A DNA stretch of 64,000 nucleotides from a virus: positions 1 through 64,000 of IMG/VR virus record IMGVR_UViG_3300025711_000007; one strand, 5' to 3'. A program made the position numbers and the translations under genes. Positions 39,820 through 49,387 of this stretch are shown here, piece by piece. The notes beneath the pieces were generated by a model that was given only the letters and a program-made list of their open reading frames with translations, did not search any database and was not told the DNA's origin. Numbering within the stretch: the first letter of the stretch is position 1; each line of letters begins with the position of its first letter.

Positions 39820-40559
39820 TGTCGGACACGGTGTCGAGCCCGAGCAGCAACTTCACGGTCCCGCAGACGCAGCCGGCCGGGCTGCGCATCCCGGAGTTCG
39901 CCATCCGCCAGCTCATCGGGTGGGCGATCGGGCGGGTGAGGGAGAAGATCGGGACGCCCGACGACGTCGTCGACCAGCTGTTCGCGTTCGTGCCTCACGA
40001 CACGCGCGAGCAGTTCAAGCAGTGGCTGCTGCAGAACCAGAACATATATCTGGACGTAAGTTGGCCGAGGGACCCGGTAAGTCTGGCGATGATCGTTGTG
40101 GAGCCGCAGTCAGAAGCGGAAGACACCACCAGCACGTTTCTTGGCGACTCTGTCGGCACAACGATCCGCGGGCAGTTCAGCGGACAGACAGTTACAGAAT
40201 CGCTCGCGTACGGAATTCCAGAGATACATAACACCAACATATACATCGCGTCGGACGACGATAGATTGACGCTGTTCTTGTACACGCTCGTGAAGTTCAT
40301 CGTGCTTCACAACAAAGCGTCGCTCGATCGGTTCTACGACGTCCACAACCTTAGCTTGTCGGGCGGCGTGCTGGAGCACGACACCGACAGGATGCCGCAG
40401 TTCGTGTACTACAGGGTGCTGCAGGCCCGCTACATGACCATCTTCGACTTCAACGGCGACGCGAGCAGCGCGATCGCGTCCGTCAGCTTGGGGCTCAGCG
40501 TCGCTGAGTTCATCGACGGCGAGGAGGTCGATACCGTCGTCGAGCCGTCGGTGACCTGA
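39819..40559 (+). CDS. Neck or tail-terminator protein
   Basis: 246 aa. ATG overlaps the previous stop (TGATG). Alpha/beta, with FAIRQLIGWAIGRVREKIG at the start and RLTLFLYTLVKFIVLHNKAS in the middle. Position before terminator and sheath fits a tail terminator. The middle (40050-40350) is lower in G+C. Confidence 0.55.
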   Translation: MSDTVSSPSSNFTVPQTQPAGLRIPEFAIRQLIGWAIGRVREKIGTPDDVVDQLFAFVPHDTREQFKQWLLQNQNIYLDVSWPRDPVSLAMIVVEPQSEAEDTTSTFLGDSVGTTIRGQFSGQTVTESLAYGIPEIHNTNIYIASDDDRLTLFLYTLVKFIVLHNKASLDRFYDVHNLSLSGGVLEHDTDRMPQFVYYRVLQARYMTIFDFNGDASSAIASVSLGLSVAEFIDGEEVDTVVEPSVT

Positions 40560-40567
40560 TGTAGGCG

Positions 40568-40608
40568 CCGCGGCCGTGGTAAATGTGCCGAGGGCCCCGC
40601 GGTTTTTT
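40568..40608 (+). terminator. Rho-independent-type terminator
   Basis: CCGCGG (40568-40573) and CCGCGG (40597-40602) can pair, followed by six T (40603-40608). The loop is long (23 nt) with an internal GGGCCCC. It separates the neck genes from the tail genes. Confidence 0.5.
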
Positions 40609-40632
40609 GATGTAGGATAGGAGCTGAACTCC

Positions 40633-40920
40633 ATGCCGCAAGACAGCCAGGACGACAAGGAGAAACCCGCCGCGGTCGGTCGCACGTACCGCGACGAGGT
40701 GGCTTCGCCGATCACGACGCCCGAGGCCGTCGCCGCGCGCCAGGTGCGCCAGGCGAGGTACCTGGGCCCTGACGCGGTGACCATCCAGGTCTACTTCGTG
40801 GTCAAGCAGATCAACAACGTGATCCTCCAGGCGAGCATGCTCGCCTATACAGACGTGCGCACCGCCAGCGTCAGTGAGTTCGATGAGATTTTCGCCAACC
40901 ACCACGAGGTGAAGTCTTAA
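40633..40920 (+). CDS. Small tail-module protein
   Basis: 95 aa. GGAG about 10 nt before ATG. Contains ARQVRQARYLGPDAVTIQVY and INNVILQASMLAYTDVRTAS. Unrecognised. Its stop overlaps the sheath start (TAATG). Confidence 0.55.
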   Translation: MPQDSQDDKEKPAAVGRTYRDEVASPITTPEAVAARQVRQARYLGPDAVTIQVYFVVKQINNVILQASMLAYTDVRTASVSEFDEIFANHHEVKS

Positions 40921-42740
40921 TGACCACGCAAGTCATGTTCAATGGTCAGGTCATCGTTCGTCCTGGCGCGTACACGCAGATCGACGCGTCGCAGTTCCAG
41001 AGCACGGTGCTGCAGGGGCTCGGCATCGTCGGCCTGATCGGGGAGGCGGACCAGGGCCAACCTCGGGTCCCGCTGTCGTTCCTGGCACCGGCCGACGTCA
41101 GGAAGGCGTACGTGTCCGGGGACCTCGTCGAGGCCGCCGCGATGGTAGCTGACCCGAGCGGCGACCCTCGCGTCCCGACCGGGGCGCAGCAGATCGTCTG
41201 CTACAAGGTCAACGGCGGGACGCGGTCGACCGTGACCAGCGCGCCGTTCACGTTCACGTCTCTGCAATGGGGCATCCTGCAGAACAACATCACCGTGGCG
41301 GTGGCGGTGAGCTCCCCGGGGTTCGTCGTCACGGTCACGAACCTCGACGCGTTCGGCGCCCTCATCTCCGAGGTCAGCACGGTCGTCGGCGGTACGGGCA
41401 AGTTCACGGTCCAGTATACCGGCGCCGGCTCGGCCGCGACGATGACGATCAACGCCACGACGCTGACCACGACCGTCACGGGAGCCGCCGCCGACAACCT
41501 CAGCCTCAGCTTCGCTGATTACCCGACGCTGTCGCTGTTGCTGCAAGCCATCTCGGCGACCGGCAAGTACGCGGTGACCGCGTTGGTCACCAACAGCAAC
41601 AGCTTCGCGAGCGGCCAGCTCGACGGGGTGACGGCGGTCGACATCAAGACGGCGCTGACCACCGTGTTCGCGAAGAACGCGGACATCGTCAACTGGGTCA
41701 ACGCGAACAGCCAGCAGATCAGCGCCACGTCCACGGCGGGGGCGGTGGCGTTCACCGGGCCGCTCGCCGCGACCCAGCTGACCGGAGGGACGCGCGGCAC
41801 GTCGACGAACACCAACTGGGCCGACGGGTTCACCGCGCTGTCGAACGTCCGGATCAACCAGACGATCCCGCTCGCGTCCGCCGACGCCGTCACCGCCCAG
41901 GGCACCTTCACGATCGCGTCGATCGCGAGCGCCGCCGTGGCGTACGCGAAGCTCGCGAGCTCCACGGCGGGCCAGAACGAGGTCCAGGCGTGGATCGGCG
42001 TGAGCCAGAACAAGACGACCCTCATCGCGACGGCCAACGCGCAGAACAGCGAGCACCTCGAACTGTTTGGGCAGCGGGTGCAGCGCACCGCCAGCGTCGG
42101 TGGTCAGACGTACATCGGCGGGTCACTCCTCAACTACACCGCCGGCCAGAGCATCTTTTTCCCGGAGTGGGCGACGGCGTGCGTCGCCGCCGGCATGCGC
42201 GCCGGCGCGCCGCTGGGCGAGCCGCTCACCTGGAAGTTCGCCAACGTCACCGGCGTCAGCAGCGACGCCACGTGGTCCGAGCAGAACAACACCGACGTCG
42301 TGGCGATGGAGCTGAACGGCGTCTGCGTGGTCAACCAGGTGCGTGGTCGCGGGTTCCGGTTCGACAAGATGATCACCACGTACACGCGGTCGAACAACGA
42401 CGCGTACACCGAGGAGATCATCGTCCAGGGGTGGAAGCTCGTGGCGTTCAACCTGCGCCAGGCGCTGCAGGACGCGTTCGTCGGCCGCGGCGGGTCGCTG
42501 CAGCGGGTGTCAACCGTCCCGGCGGTCGTCGCCACCGTGATGCAGCCGTTCAAGGACGCCGGCCTGATCACCGACAGCACCGCGAACGGTCAGCGCGTCA
42601 ACGCGTGGCGCAAGGTCAACTGGTCCCTCAGCGGTGACCAGCTGAGGGTCGACGTCACGGTCACCATCACCCCGGGCATCAACTACGTGCTCACCACGAT
42701 CGTCCTCGTCCCCGCCCAGATCAGCGGCGCGGCGGCGTAG
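40920..42740 (+). CDS. Tail sheath protein
   Basis: 606 aa. The contractile sheath. Typical opening IVRPGAYTQIDASQFQSTVL and GIVGLIGEADQGQPRVPLSF, and the C-terminal part QGWKLVAFNLRQALQDAFVG with VTVTITPGINYVLTTIVLVP matches sheath C-termini. This gene fixes myovirus morphology. Confidence 0.9.
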   Translation: MTTQVMFNGQVIVRPGAYTQIDASQFQSTVLQGLGIVGLIGEADQGQPRVPLSFLAPADVRKAYVSGDLVEAAAMVADPSGDPRVPTGAQQIVCYKVNGGTRSTVTSAPFTFTSLQWGILQNNITVAVAVSSPGFVVTVTNLDAFGALISEVSTVVGGTGKFTVQYTGAGSAATMTINATTLTTTVTGAAADNLSLSFADYPTLSLLLQAISATGKYAVTALVTNSNSFASGQLDGVTAVDIKTALTTVFAKNADIVNWVNANSQQISATSTAGAVAFTGPLAATQLTGGTRGTSTNTNWADGFTALSNVRINQTIPLASADAVTAQGTFTIASIASAAVAYAKLASSTAGQNEVQAWIGVSQNKTTLIATANAQNSEHLELFGQRVQRTASVGGQTYIGGSLLNYTAGQSIFFPEWATACVAAGMRAGAPLGEPLTWKFANVTGVSSDATWSEQNNTDVVAMELNGVCVVNQVRGRGFRFDKMITTYTRSNNDAYTEEIIVQGWKLVAFNLRQALQDAFVGRGGSLQRVSTVPAVVATVMQPFKDAGLITDSTANGQRVNAWRKVNWSLSGDQLRVDVTVTITPGINYVLTTIVLVPAQISGAAA

Positions 42741-42755
42741 GAGAGGAGCTGACAG

Positions 42756-43238
42756 ATGGCACGCACCGCGCTCCCGCTAGGCCAAGGCACCCGCGTCATA
42801 TCCGGCGCTCGGTGCGTGTTCCTGTTCAACGGCGAGATCGTCGGATTCGCGTCCGGCGTGTCGGGGTCCGAGGAGATCCAGTACGAGCCGGTCGACACGC
42901 TCGACCACCTGGAGGTGCGCGAGCACGTCCCGGTCGGGTACCGGGTCACGCTCGGCGCGCAGCTGTTCCGCACCGTGTCTCAGGGCGCGAGCGACGATGT
43001 CAACGCCCCCGGGTCGCTGAAGCAGCAGCAGATCTTCCCGAAGTTCGACCAGATCTTCCGCATCCAGGGCGTCGACGCGGTCATCCAGGACCACCAGGTT
43101 ACGGGGAAGATCCTCCACCAGTTCCAGACGGTGAAGACGTCGAGCTACAACTTCAACATCACCCCGCGCGGCATCGTCGGCCAGAACGTCAACTTCGTCG
43201 CGATCCGGGCGCTCGACGAGTCCGAGGTCCAGCCGTGA
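42756..43238 (+). CDS. Tail tube protein
   Basis: 160 aa. GAGGAG before ATG. CVFLFNGEIVGFASGVSGSE, YEPVDTLDHLEVREHVPVGY and SYNFNITPRGIVGQNVNFVA match tail-tube proteins that follow sheath genes. Confidence 0.8.
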   Translation: MARTALPLGQGTRVISGARCVFLFNGEIVGFASGVSGSEEIQYEPVDTLDHLEVREHVPVGYRVTLGAQLFRTVSQGASDDVNAPGSLKQQQIFPKFDQIFRIQGVDAVIQDHQVTGKILHQFQTVKTSSYNFNITPRGIVGQNVNFVAIRALDESEVQP

Positions 43239-43612
43239 GCGATGACGGCAATAAGGACGTAGTCAAGATCGTCGACACCAAAGACGACAAAGCCGTCTCG
43301 TTCACGAAGTCGTTCACCGTGACGTGGACGAACGCCGAGACCGGGATCGTCAACGTCGGGACGTTCACGGCGACGCGTCCCGGCCTCGGCGCCATGGGTC
43401 AGATCGCCGTCTACAAGGCGAAGCTGAATGGCGGCGAGAAGGTCGACCCTATGACCGACATCATGCATCAGATGATGGCGGACCTGCACTACATCCTGAC
43501 GGATGTCCCGGCTTGGTGGAAACCGAGCGAGTTCTTCACCGCTAGCCCACTGCGTGACGTGTGGGACCACGTGGTGGCGTGGTCGAGCACCTTTCGAGCA
43601 CGCGTGGGGTGA
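43235..43612 (+). CDS. Tail assembly chaperone, short form (gpG-like)
   Basis: 125 aa, GTG overlapping the tube stop (GTGA). TRPGLGAMGQIAVYKAKLNG and DLHYILTDVPAWWKPSEFF are the kind of sequence found in gpG-like chaperones. They bind the tape measure during tail assembly. It ends at TGA 43610. A +1 shift at TTT-C (43592-43595) would extend it into the 43596-44000 frame. Confidence 0.75.
   Translation: MSDDGNKDVVKIVDTKDDKAVSFTKSFTVTWTNAETGIVNVGTFTATRPGLGAMGQIAVYKAKLNGGEKVDPMTDIMHQMMADLHYILTDVPAWWKPSEFFTASPLRDVWDHVVAWSSTFRARVG
43592..43595 (+). promoter_or_regulatory. Probable +1 ribosomal frameshift site
   Basis: Codons ACC-TTT-CGA in the gpG frame. Slipping tRNA-Phe from TTT to TTC moves the reading frame by +1 into GAG-CAC-GCG of the gpT frame. 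The downstream frame has no good start codon nearby, which supports a shift. The exact slip site is inferred. Confidence 0.55.
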
Positions 43613-44000
43613 CGACCGCCGACTGCTGCGCGCCGTAGCAGCTGCCCGGGTCCGCAACGAGTCGCTGCAGCGGTGGTGGTGTAAGAAGTACAACCGGCCA
43701 CGGAAGGACCCGCTGCTAGCCGAGTACACGCTGGAGGAGCTGATGATCGAGTACCTGGAGGACGTCATCGAGAGCGACCCAGCGGAGGAGTTCCCGCAGA
43801 GCGTCCAAGAGTCCGGGCTCTACGTGCACAAGACCGGGGACGCGCTGGTCGACAGGTGGCAGGCGGACGCCGCGCTCGGCAAGGAGATCGACTTCGACGA
43901 GGCGTTCAAGGACCCGGAGGCGAGGGAGCAGTGGGAGGCGGTCAAGGCCGCGTCCCGCGCGCGCCACCAGGCCAAGCACGGCGGCGAGGGCGGGCGCTGA
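43596..44000 (+). CDS. Tail assembly chaperone, frameshift extension (gpGT-like)
   Basis: 134 aa as extension, or a 254-aa fusion from 43235. FEHAWGDDRRLLRAVAAARV, then LQRWWCKKYNRPRKDPLL and YTLEELMIEYLEDVIE is the usual gpT-like sequence. An independent start (ATG 43503 in this frame) has no ribosome site. Its stop overlaps the tape-measure ATG (TGATG). Confidence 0.7.
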   Translation, partial: EHAWGDDRRLLRAVAAARVRNESLQRWWCKKYNRPRKDPLLAEYTLEELMIEYLEDVIESDPAEEFPQSVQESGLYVHKTGDALVDRWQADAALGKEIDFDEAFKDPEAREQWEAVKAASRARHQAKHGGEGGR

Positions 44001-46378
44001 TGGCCGACGACATCAAGCTCCAGCTCGGGATCGACGTCGAGGCGCTGCAGCGCGCCGCGTCGCAGGCCACCAACGTCCTCGCGCAGACGTTCGAGAAGGG
44101 CATCAGCGCCAACCTGCTCGGCAACGGGCTGCTGCCGACGCAGCCGCCGCCGGCGCAGCAGGGCTCGCAGAACACCATCGCCGGGGTGGTCAGCGCGATC
44201 CAACAGGTTAACCGCACGCTCATCACCGGGTTCAACGCGCTCGCCGGAGGCGTCTACCTCGGTGGCGGCGGTGGGGGCGTCGGGACTGGAGGCGGCGGCC
44301 CCGGCGGCGGGCCGGGCGGTGTCGGACCCGCCGCCGGCCTGGCGCAGCCGGGACCCGGGGCTCGCGTCGGCGGGGGCGGGTTCGGAGGGGCCGCGCAGAT
44401 CATCTCCCGAGCCGGCGACCTCGCCGCCGCGCTCATGCCGTCGACCATGAAGATGTTCATGGGCGGGTTCTACGGCACCGACGTCATGGGGTTCGTGCAC
44501 AACCTCGTCAGCCAGATCCCGATCGCAGGCAGCCTGCTCGGCGCGGTCACCGGGCCGTTCCACCAGGTGATGCAGAAGAACGACGAGTTCAAGAACATGC
44601 AGTACGAGCTGTTCCGCGACGCCGGCGAGGACGCGATGAACTCGTTCACCAACATGTGGGAGGACGACGACTACAGGGAGCAGTTCGTCAAGCGCTACGG
44701 GTTCAGCAGGTCGGAGACGCAGCAGCTCCTCCACTCCGGCTTCCGCCGCGGGCTGAACCAGGGCTCGGGGATGGAGGCGGTCATGAACATGCAGGGCACG
44801 CTCGGCCTCGGCCAGGAGACCGCCGAGACGGCGGGTGGTCTCCGCAGGGCTGGCCTGAAGCCGGGCCAGGAGAGCGAGGTCCTGGCGAACGCGATCGGCG
44901 TCGCCGTCGCGACCGGGCTGGAGCGCGGTCGCTGGGGCGAGATGCTGACCATGTGGCAGCGGGCGGCCCAGTCGAGCGTCGACACCGACATCGCCTGGAA
45001 GGAGGTGGCGTCGCAGCAGCAGTTCGTCGGCAGCCTCGGGGCCCGCTACCAGGGAGACACGCCCGCGTCCCAGTCGATGCACGCCGCGCTCCGGGCGATG
45101 GCGAGCAACACGAGCTCGCCGCTGGCGCTCCGCGGCGCGCTGCAGCTGACCGGCGGGGACTACTTCGGCGCGACCGCGCGCATGGCGCGGGCCGGTGAGC
45201 AGCCGGACACCGAGCTCGAGGAGCGGATCATCGACCAGATGATGGGCGTCTCGGGCGTGCGCGAGTGGATGTCGATGCCGGACGGCCCGGACGCTGACCG
45301 CGCGCTCGACCGCATCGCCGGCGTCGCCGCGACGCTCGGGACGGGGTTGTCGCAGCTCAAGATCGCGACCCTGCTCAAGGCGAGGAAGCGGACCCAGGGT
45401 CCGCTGTTCAAGCCGCCGTCGTCCGAGGCCGTCGCGATCGGGATCCAGCAGGTCACCGGCACGGCGCCGCTGCCCGACACCGCGCTCGGCCCGCGGCGGA
45501 GCGAGTCCGAGGCGCAGCGCCCGTCCGGGATCTCCGGCATCCAGGAGAACAAGCCGCTCGTGCCGGGCGGTCCGCAGGAGCAGCTCAAGCGGAACCAGGC
45601 TGACCGCATGCGCCGGATCCAGGCCAGGGACCCGTCCGCCGGCATGACCGCGGACGAGCTGCGCTCCGGGCAGTTCATGTTCGACTCCGGGTCGCCGGCG
45701 CCCGCCGGGAGCGCCGCGCCGTCGCCGGGCACCTCCGGCGCGTCGGGGTCCGGGTACCAGCAGTTCGCGACGCAGGGGTTCGGATCCCCGATCCCGGGCC
45801 GGGCGCCGCACCCAGGCGTCGACCTCGCGTTCCCGCCAGGCACCGCCGTCACGTGCCCGGTCGACGGCGTGATCGAGCACATCAACCGGAACGGCGTCGG
45901 GCTCGAGGTCGGCGCGGCGGTCCACATCCGCGCCGCGGATGGTGTGCTGTGGAAGCTCTACCACATCGACCCCAAGACCTTCCCGGCGAGCCTGAGCGTC
46001 GGGCGCCGCATCTCGCGGGGCACGCCGCTCGGCCGGACGTTCAGCAACCAGTTCTGGCAGGGCCCGGGAGGCCAGCGCGTGCGCACCCACCTCCACGTCG
46101 GCCAGACCAGCGCCGGCGGGGTCGGGCTCGACCCGATGCGCCCCGGCGGGATCGCGCCGGGGTCGCTGACCGGCGGCGTCACGGGGTCCGTGGTAGGCGC
46201 CGGCGCGGCGCCGTCATCGTCGTCGTCGTCGAGCTCGGCAGGCAACGCGGTCCACGTGACGACCGACGTCAACGTGTACGTGCACCAGGACCCGTCGGGG
46301 CGCCCCGTGATCCGCGCGCGCGCCGCGACGCCGTCCGTCGTGAGCTCGCCCGGCCAGATCGTCGGAGGCACGCGGTGA
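44000..46378 (+). CDS. Tail tape measure protein with M23 peptidase domain
   Basis: 792 aa. Sets tail length. Position after chaperones, long helical body (about 200-450), Gly/Ala-rich linkers. Near residues 604-700 an M23 peptidase domain: HPGVDLAF (H604-x3-D608) and THLHV (about 695-699), with YHID between. The peptidase could cut the cell wall during injection. Short for a tape measure in this size of phage, consistent with a tail near 120 nm if unspliced. Confidence 0.75.
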   Translation: MADDIKLQLGIDVEALQRAASQATNVLAQTFEKGISANLLGNGLLPTQPPPAQQGSQNTIAGVVSAIQQVNRTLITGFNALAGGVYLGGGGGGVGTGGGGPGGGPGGVGPAAGLAQPGPGARVGGGGFGGAAQIISRAGDLAAALMPSTMKMFMGGFYGTDVMGFVHNLVSQIPIAGSLLGAVTGPFHQVMQKNDEFKNMQYELFRDAGEDAMNSFTNMWEDDDYREQFVKRYGFSRSETQQLLHSGFRRGLNQGSGMEAVMNMQGTLGLGQETAETAGGLRRAGLKPGQESEVLANAIGVAVATGLERGRWGEMLTMWQRAAQSSVDTDIAWKEVASQQQFVGSLGARYQGDTPASQSMHAALRAMASNTSSPLALRGALQLTGGDYFGATARMARAGEQPDTELEERIIDQMMGVSGVREWMSMPDGPDADRALDRIAGVAATLGTGLSQLKIATLLKARKRTQGPLFKPPSSEAVAIGIQQVTGTAPLPDTALGPRRSESEAQRPSGISGIQENKPLVPGGPQEQLKRNQADRMRRIQARDPSAGMTADELRSGQFMFDSGSPAPAGSAAPSPGTSGASGSGYQQFATQGFGSPIPGRAPHPGVDLAFPPGTAVTCPVDGVIEHINRNGVGLEVGAAVHIRAADGVLWKLYHIDPKTFPASLSVGRRISRGTPLGRTFSNQFWQGPGGQRVRTHLHVGQTSAGGVGLDPMRPGGIAPGSLTGGVTGSVVGAGAAPSSSSSSSSAGNAVHVTTDVNVYVHQDPSGRPVIRARAATPSVVSSPGQIVGGTR

Positions 46379-48081
46379 GGGTCGTCCCGTCAGCGGGTGA
46401 CGTTCGCGACGTCAACAACACGTGTGACGTGCTCCACGTCGCGCGCTCGGCGCAGTTCGACGCCAGCGACGTCCTCAAGCAGATCGTCGCCGCGCAAGGT
46501 CTCCTCGCGACCGACGCCGCGCTGCCGGCGGACGTGAACAAGGCGTACGGAGGGCAGACCGGCACGGCGTGGCTCGGCGAGGAGTCGAGCGACGTCATGG
46601 CGTGCTCGTGGGCGAAGGACGTCGACGGCGTCGTCGGGGCGCTGTCGGTCCAGCTCAAGCCGCGCGCCCGGTACCTGGAGACGATCCTGCCTGGCGACGT
46701 CCTGATCGTGTTCATGAACGACGCTGGGGACTACGAGCCGCGGAACCGCTTCGTCGGCACGCTCGTCGCCGTCGTGGTGGTCGACCGCGTCGCGGAGTCC
46801 ACCACCGTCCAGCAGCAGGCGACCGTCGACGTCGTCAGCGTCTCCGCCCGGGACCTCGCCGTCGTCCTCTCCGAGTCGTCCACGGTGTTCGACCAGACCT
46901 TCGCGCAGGTCGAGAACGCCGCGTACACGGGCGACTTCATCGCCCGGCTGTTCGGGGAGAAGAAGCAGCTCGCGCTGAGCCCGCTGGAGAACGTGCTCAT
47001 CCTGCTGCTGCTGCTCTACGACGCCGACCAGACGGGGAGCGAGCTCGCGCGCTTGCAGTGGAAGCTGACCGCGTCAGATGGTTCGTCGAGCCCGGCGCAG
47101 CTGATCAGCTTACTCGACGTCACGTCCTACGTGCAGAATCCGCTGCCGTTCTACGCGGTCGCCGAGCCTCCGGGCATCATCCAGGCTGGGAACGTGTGGT
47201 CGCTGCTGGAGAGCTACGCCAACCCGGTGGTGAACGAGTTCTTCATCGACGTGCGCGACGTGTCAGCGCAAGAGAGGAAGTTCAGAGACCTGGTCGCGAA
47301 GGCATCCAGGGATAACTTCTATGCAGACAATCCTGACGATTTGGTGAGCCAGGACACCACCGTGAAGACCGTCCTCAACAGCAACCTGTTCCGGTCGAGC
47401 TCGACGCGGACCGCCGGCGGCGCCACCGCGTCGAGCTTGGCGGACGGGACCTCGGTCGTCGCGCTCGTGTTCCGGCAGCGCCCGTACGACGCCGACGCCT
47501 TCAACGCGTTGCCGGTCACCGAGGTCGACTCCACCGAGGTGGAGTCGAGCGAGCTCGCGCGCTCATCGCACGACGTCTTCAACTGGTTCCGCGTCCGGTT
47601 CCCGGGGCTGGACGTGAAGCTCCAGGAGGTGGTCGCCGGGATCCGCACGGTGCCGCAGTCGGTCGCCAAGTTCGGGTTCCGCCGCATGGAGGCCGAGACG
47701 CGCTACATGTTCGCCTCGAGCGCCGCCTCGGTGACGTTCAGCAAGGGCAGCACGAAGACCGACTTCGGCGACGTGTTCCGGCAGTACGTCAACTTGCTGT
47801 CGACCTGGTACGCTCAGAACGAGTCCTGGTACGCCGGGACGCTGACGATGCGATTCTGCCCGAGCATCCGCGTCGGTACGCGCCTCCGGTTGTTCCGCCG
47901 CGGGTTGACCTACGACTTCTACGTCCAGGGCGTGCACCACTCGTTCAGCAAGGAGCCCGGGAACAGCCACAGCTCGCTCACGCTCACGCGCGGGCGCGTC
48001 GTCAGCAGCGCGACCGTGCCGCTCGTCCCGGTCGGCGACTTCCAGCACGACGGCTTCGCGATCACCGGAGGGTCCCAGTGA
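46375..48081 (+). CDS. Baseplate hub protein
   Basis: 568 aa, GTG overlapping the previous stop. VKTVLNSNLFRSSSTRTAGG, FNWFRVRFPGLDVKLQEVV and FCPSIRVGTRLRLFRRGLTY, TYDFYVQGVHHSFSKEPGNS match gpD/gp27-like hub proteins. It sits between tape measure and spike, as expected. Confidence 0.75.
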   Translation: MRVVPSAGDVRDVNNTCDVLHVARSAQFDASDVLKQIVAAQGLLATDAALPADVNKAYGGQTGTAWLGEESSDVMACSWAKDVDGVVGALSVQLKPRARYLETILPGDVLIVFMNDAGDYEPRNRFVGTLVAVVVVDRVAESTTVQQQATVDVVSVSARDLAVVLSESSTVFDQTFAQVENAAYTGDFIARLFGEKKQLALSPLENVLILLLLLYDADQTGSELARLQWKLTASDGSSSPAQLISLLDVTSYVQNPLPFYAVAEPPGIIQAGNVWSLLESYANPVVNEFFIDVRDVSAQERKFRDLVAKASRDNFYADNPDDLVSQDTTVKTVLNSNLFRSSSTRTAGGATASSLADGTSVVALVFRQRPYDADAFNALPVTEVDSTEVESSELARSSHDVFNWFRVRFPGLDVKLQEVVAGIRTVPQSVAKFGFRRMEAETRYMFASSAASVTFSKGSTKTDFGDVFRQYVNLLSTWYAQNESWYAGTLTMRFCPSIRVGTRLRLFRRGLTYDFYVQGVHHSFSKEPGNSHSSLTLTRGRVVSSATVPLVPVGDFQHDGFAITGGSQ

Positions 48082-48905
48082 CGACGGAGTGGACCCACGA
48101 CGGCCACCCCATCCAGGCGGGAGCTACGCGTGGCGAGTACGCGCTGGCGGGCGTGCGGGCGCACTTCTCGATCATGGACATGCGCGAGATGGTCGTCACC
48201 GCGAGGTACTACGTCGACGACCCGCGCAACCGATCGAAGCGGTTCGTCGAGTACACGTGCCGCGACCTCCACACGGGGGAGCCCTACCCGGGGTGCCGGC
48301 AGCTGTCGCAGATGAGCGGGGTCGAGGACGGGGACGACAGCGTGCTCCGGCCGACGACGTCGTTCCTCTCGGGGACCACCGGAGCCACGGGCGCCCTCGC
48401 CAACGAGCACACGCCGGCGAACGACGTCGACGGGGACCAGGTCCTCGTCGGGTTCATCTCCGGGTCCCGGTCGCGCCCGGTGATCGTCGGCGTGTTCCGG
48501 CACTCCGGGTCGCAGTACGGAGCCACCGCCGCGCAGGGTGAGCGCAGGCTGACCCAGCACAAGGGCACGAGCATCGAGATCGCGTCCAGCGGCGAGTACC
48601 GCATCAAGCACAAGAGCGGGTCGATGGTCGCTATGCTGGACAGCGGCGACGTCCAGGTGCGCCCGGCGCCGGGCAAGAAGCTGTACCACGGCGACGTCGG
48701 CGCCGCCGAGAACCACGTGCTCGGCCAGCAGCTCAAGGCGCTCATGTCGGACCTCATCGACGCGCTGCTCGCCGCGACGTACCCGACCGGCGTCGGGCCG
48801 TCGGGTCCGATGCTGCCGCCGTCGTCCGCGACGCTGACCAACCTCAAGGCGAACCTCGACTCCATCCTGAGCAACATGGCCTTCACGCAGAAGGACCAGG
48901 GCTGA
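48078..48905 (+). CDS. Baseplate spike protein (gpV/gp5-like OB fold)
   Basis: 275 aa, GTG start. DGDQVLVGFISGSRSRPVIV and GVFRHSGSQYG followed by GTSIEIASSGEYRIKHKSGS match spike/gpV OB-fold and beta-prism parts. A helical C-terminus (LMSDLIDALLAATYP) follows. Punctures the outer surface. Confidence 0.75.
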   Translation: MTTEWTHDGHPIQAGATRGEYALAGVRAHFSIMDMREMVVTARYYVDDPRNRSKRFVEYTCRDLHTGEPYPGCRQLSQMSGVEDGDDSVLRPTTSFLSGTTGATGALANEHTPANDVDGDQVLVGFISGSRSRPVIVGVFRHSGSQYGATAAQGERRLTQHKGTSIEIASSGEYRIKHKSGSMVAMLDSGDVQVRPAPGKKLYHGDVGAAENHVLGQQLKALMSDLIDALLAATYPTGVGPSGPMLPPSSATLTNLKANLDSILSNMAFTQKDQG

Positions 48906-49381
48906 TGGCGATGTCCCAAGGAGCCCTCGCGGCCCAGCTGGTCAACCTCGCGCCGGCGGCGACCGAGGCCGCCGCGATCGCGACGCTGGCGGACGCGTAC
49001 GCCGTCTTCGCCGGCGACGCCGTCGCCGGAGCGGTGCCGATCACCCCGGCCGGGGTCGGGCTCGGGAAGGCCGCGATGCAGCTCGCCCTCGTCGGGATCA
49101 GCACCCCCGGAGCTGGGTCGGCGGTGTTGACCGGCGCGGTCCAGGCGTTCTGGGCCGCGGTGGCTGGGGGTCTGGCGACGTCGTTCGCCGGCGCGACGGC
49201 GATCGTCCCTCCGCCGCACGCGGGGCTGCAGGTGCTGCTCGACGCGACGTTCGCCGCGAACACCGCGTCGCAGGCGAGCCAGGCCGCGGCCACGGACGCG
49301 GTCGCGACCGTGCTCTACAACCAAGCTATAATCGGCGGCACCGCCACGTTCCCGGGACCCGTGGTGTCGCCGATATCGTAG
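48905..49381 (+). CDS. Small baseplate protein
   Basis: 158 aa, Ala-rich helical (QAAATDAVATVLYNQA). ATG overlaps the spike stop (TGATG). Contains PITPAGVGLGKAAMQLALVG. Unrecognised. Between spike and gp25-like genes. Confidence 0.55.
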   Translation: MAMSQGALAAQLVNLAPAATEAAAIATLADAYAVFAGDAVAGAVPITPAGVGLGKAAMQLALVGISTPGAGSAVLTGAVQAFWAAVAGGLATSFAGATAIVPPPHAGLQVLLDATFAANTASQASQAAATDAVATVLYNQAIIGGTATFPGPVVSPIS

Positions 49382-49387
49382 CGAACA

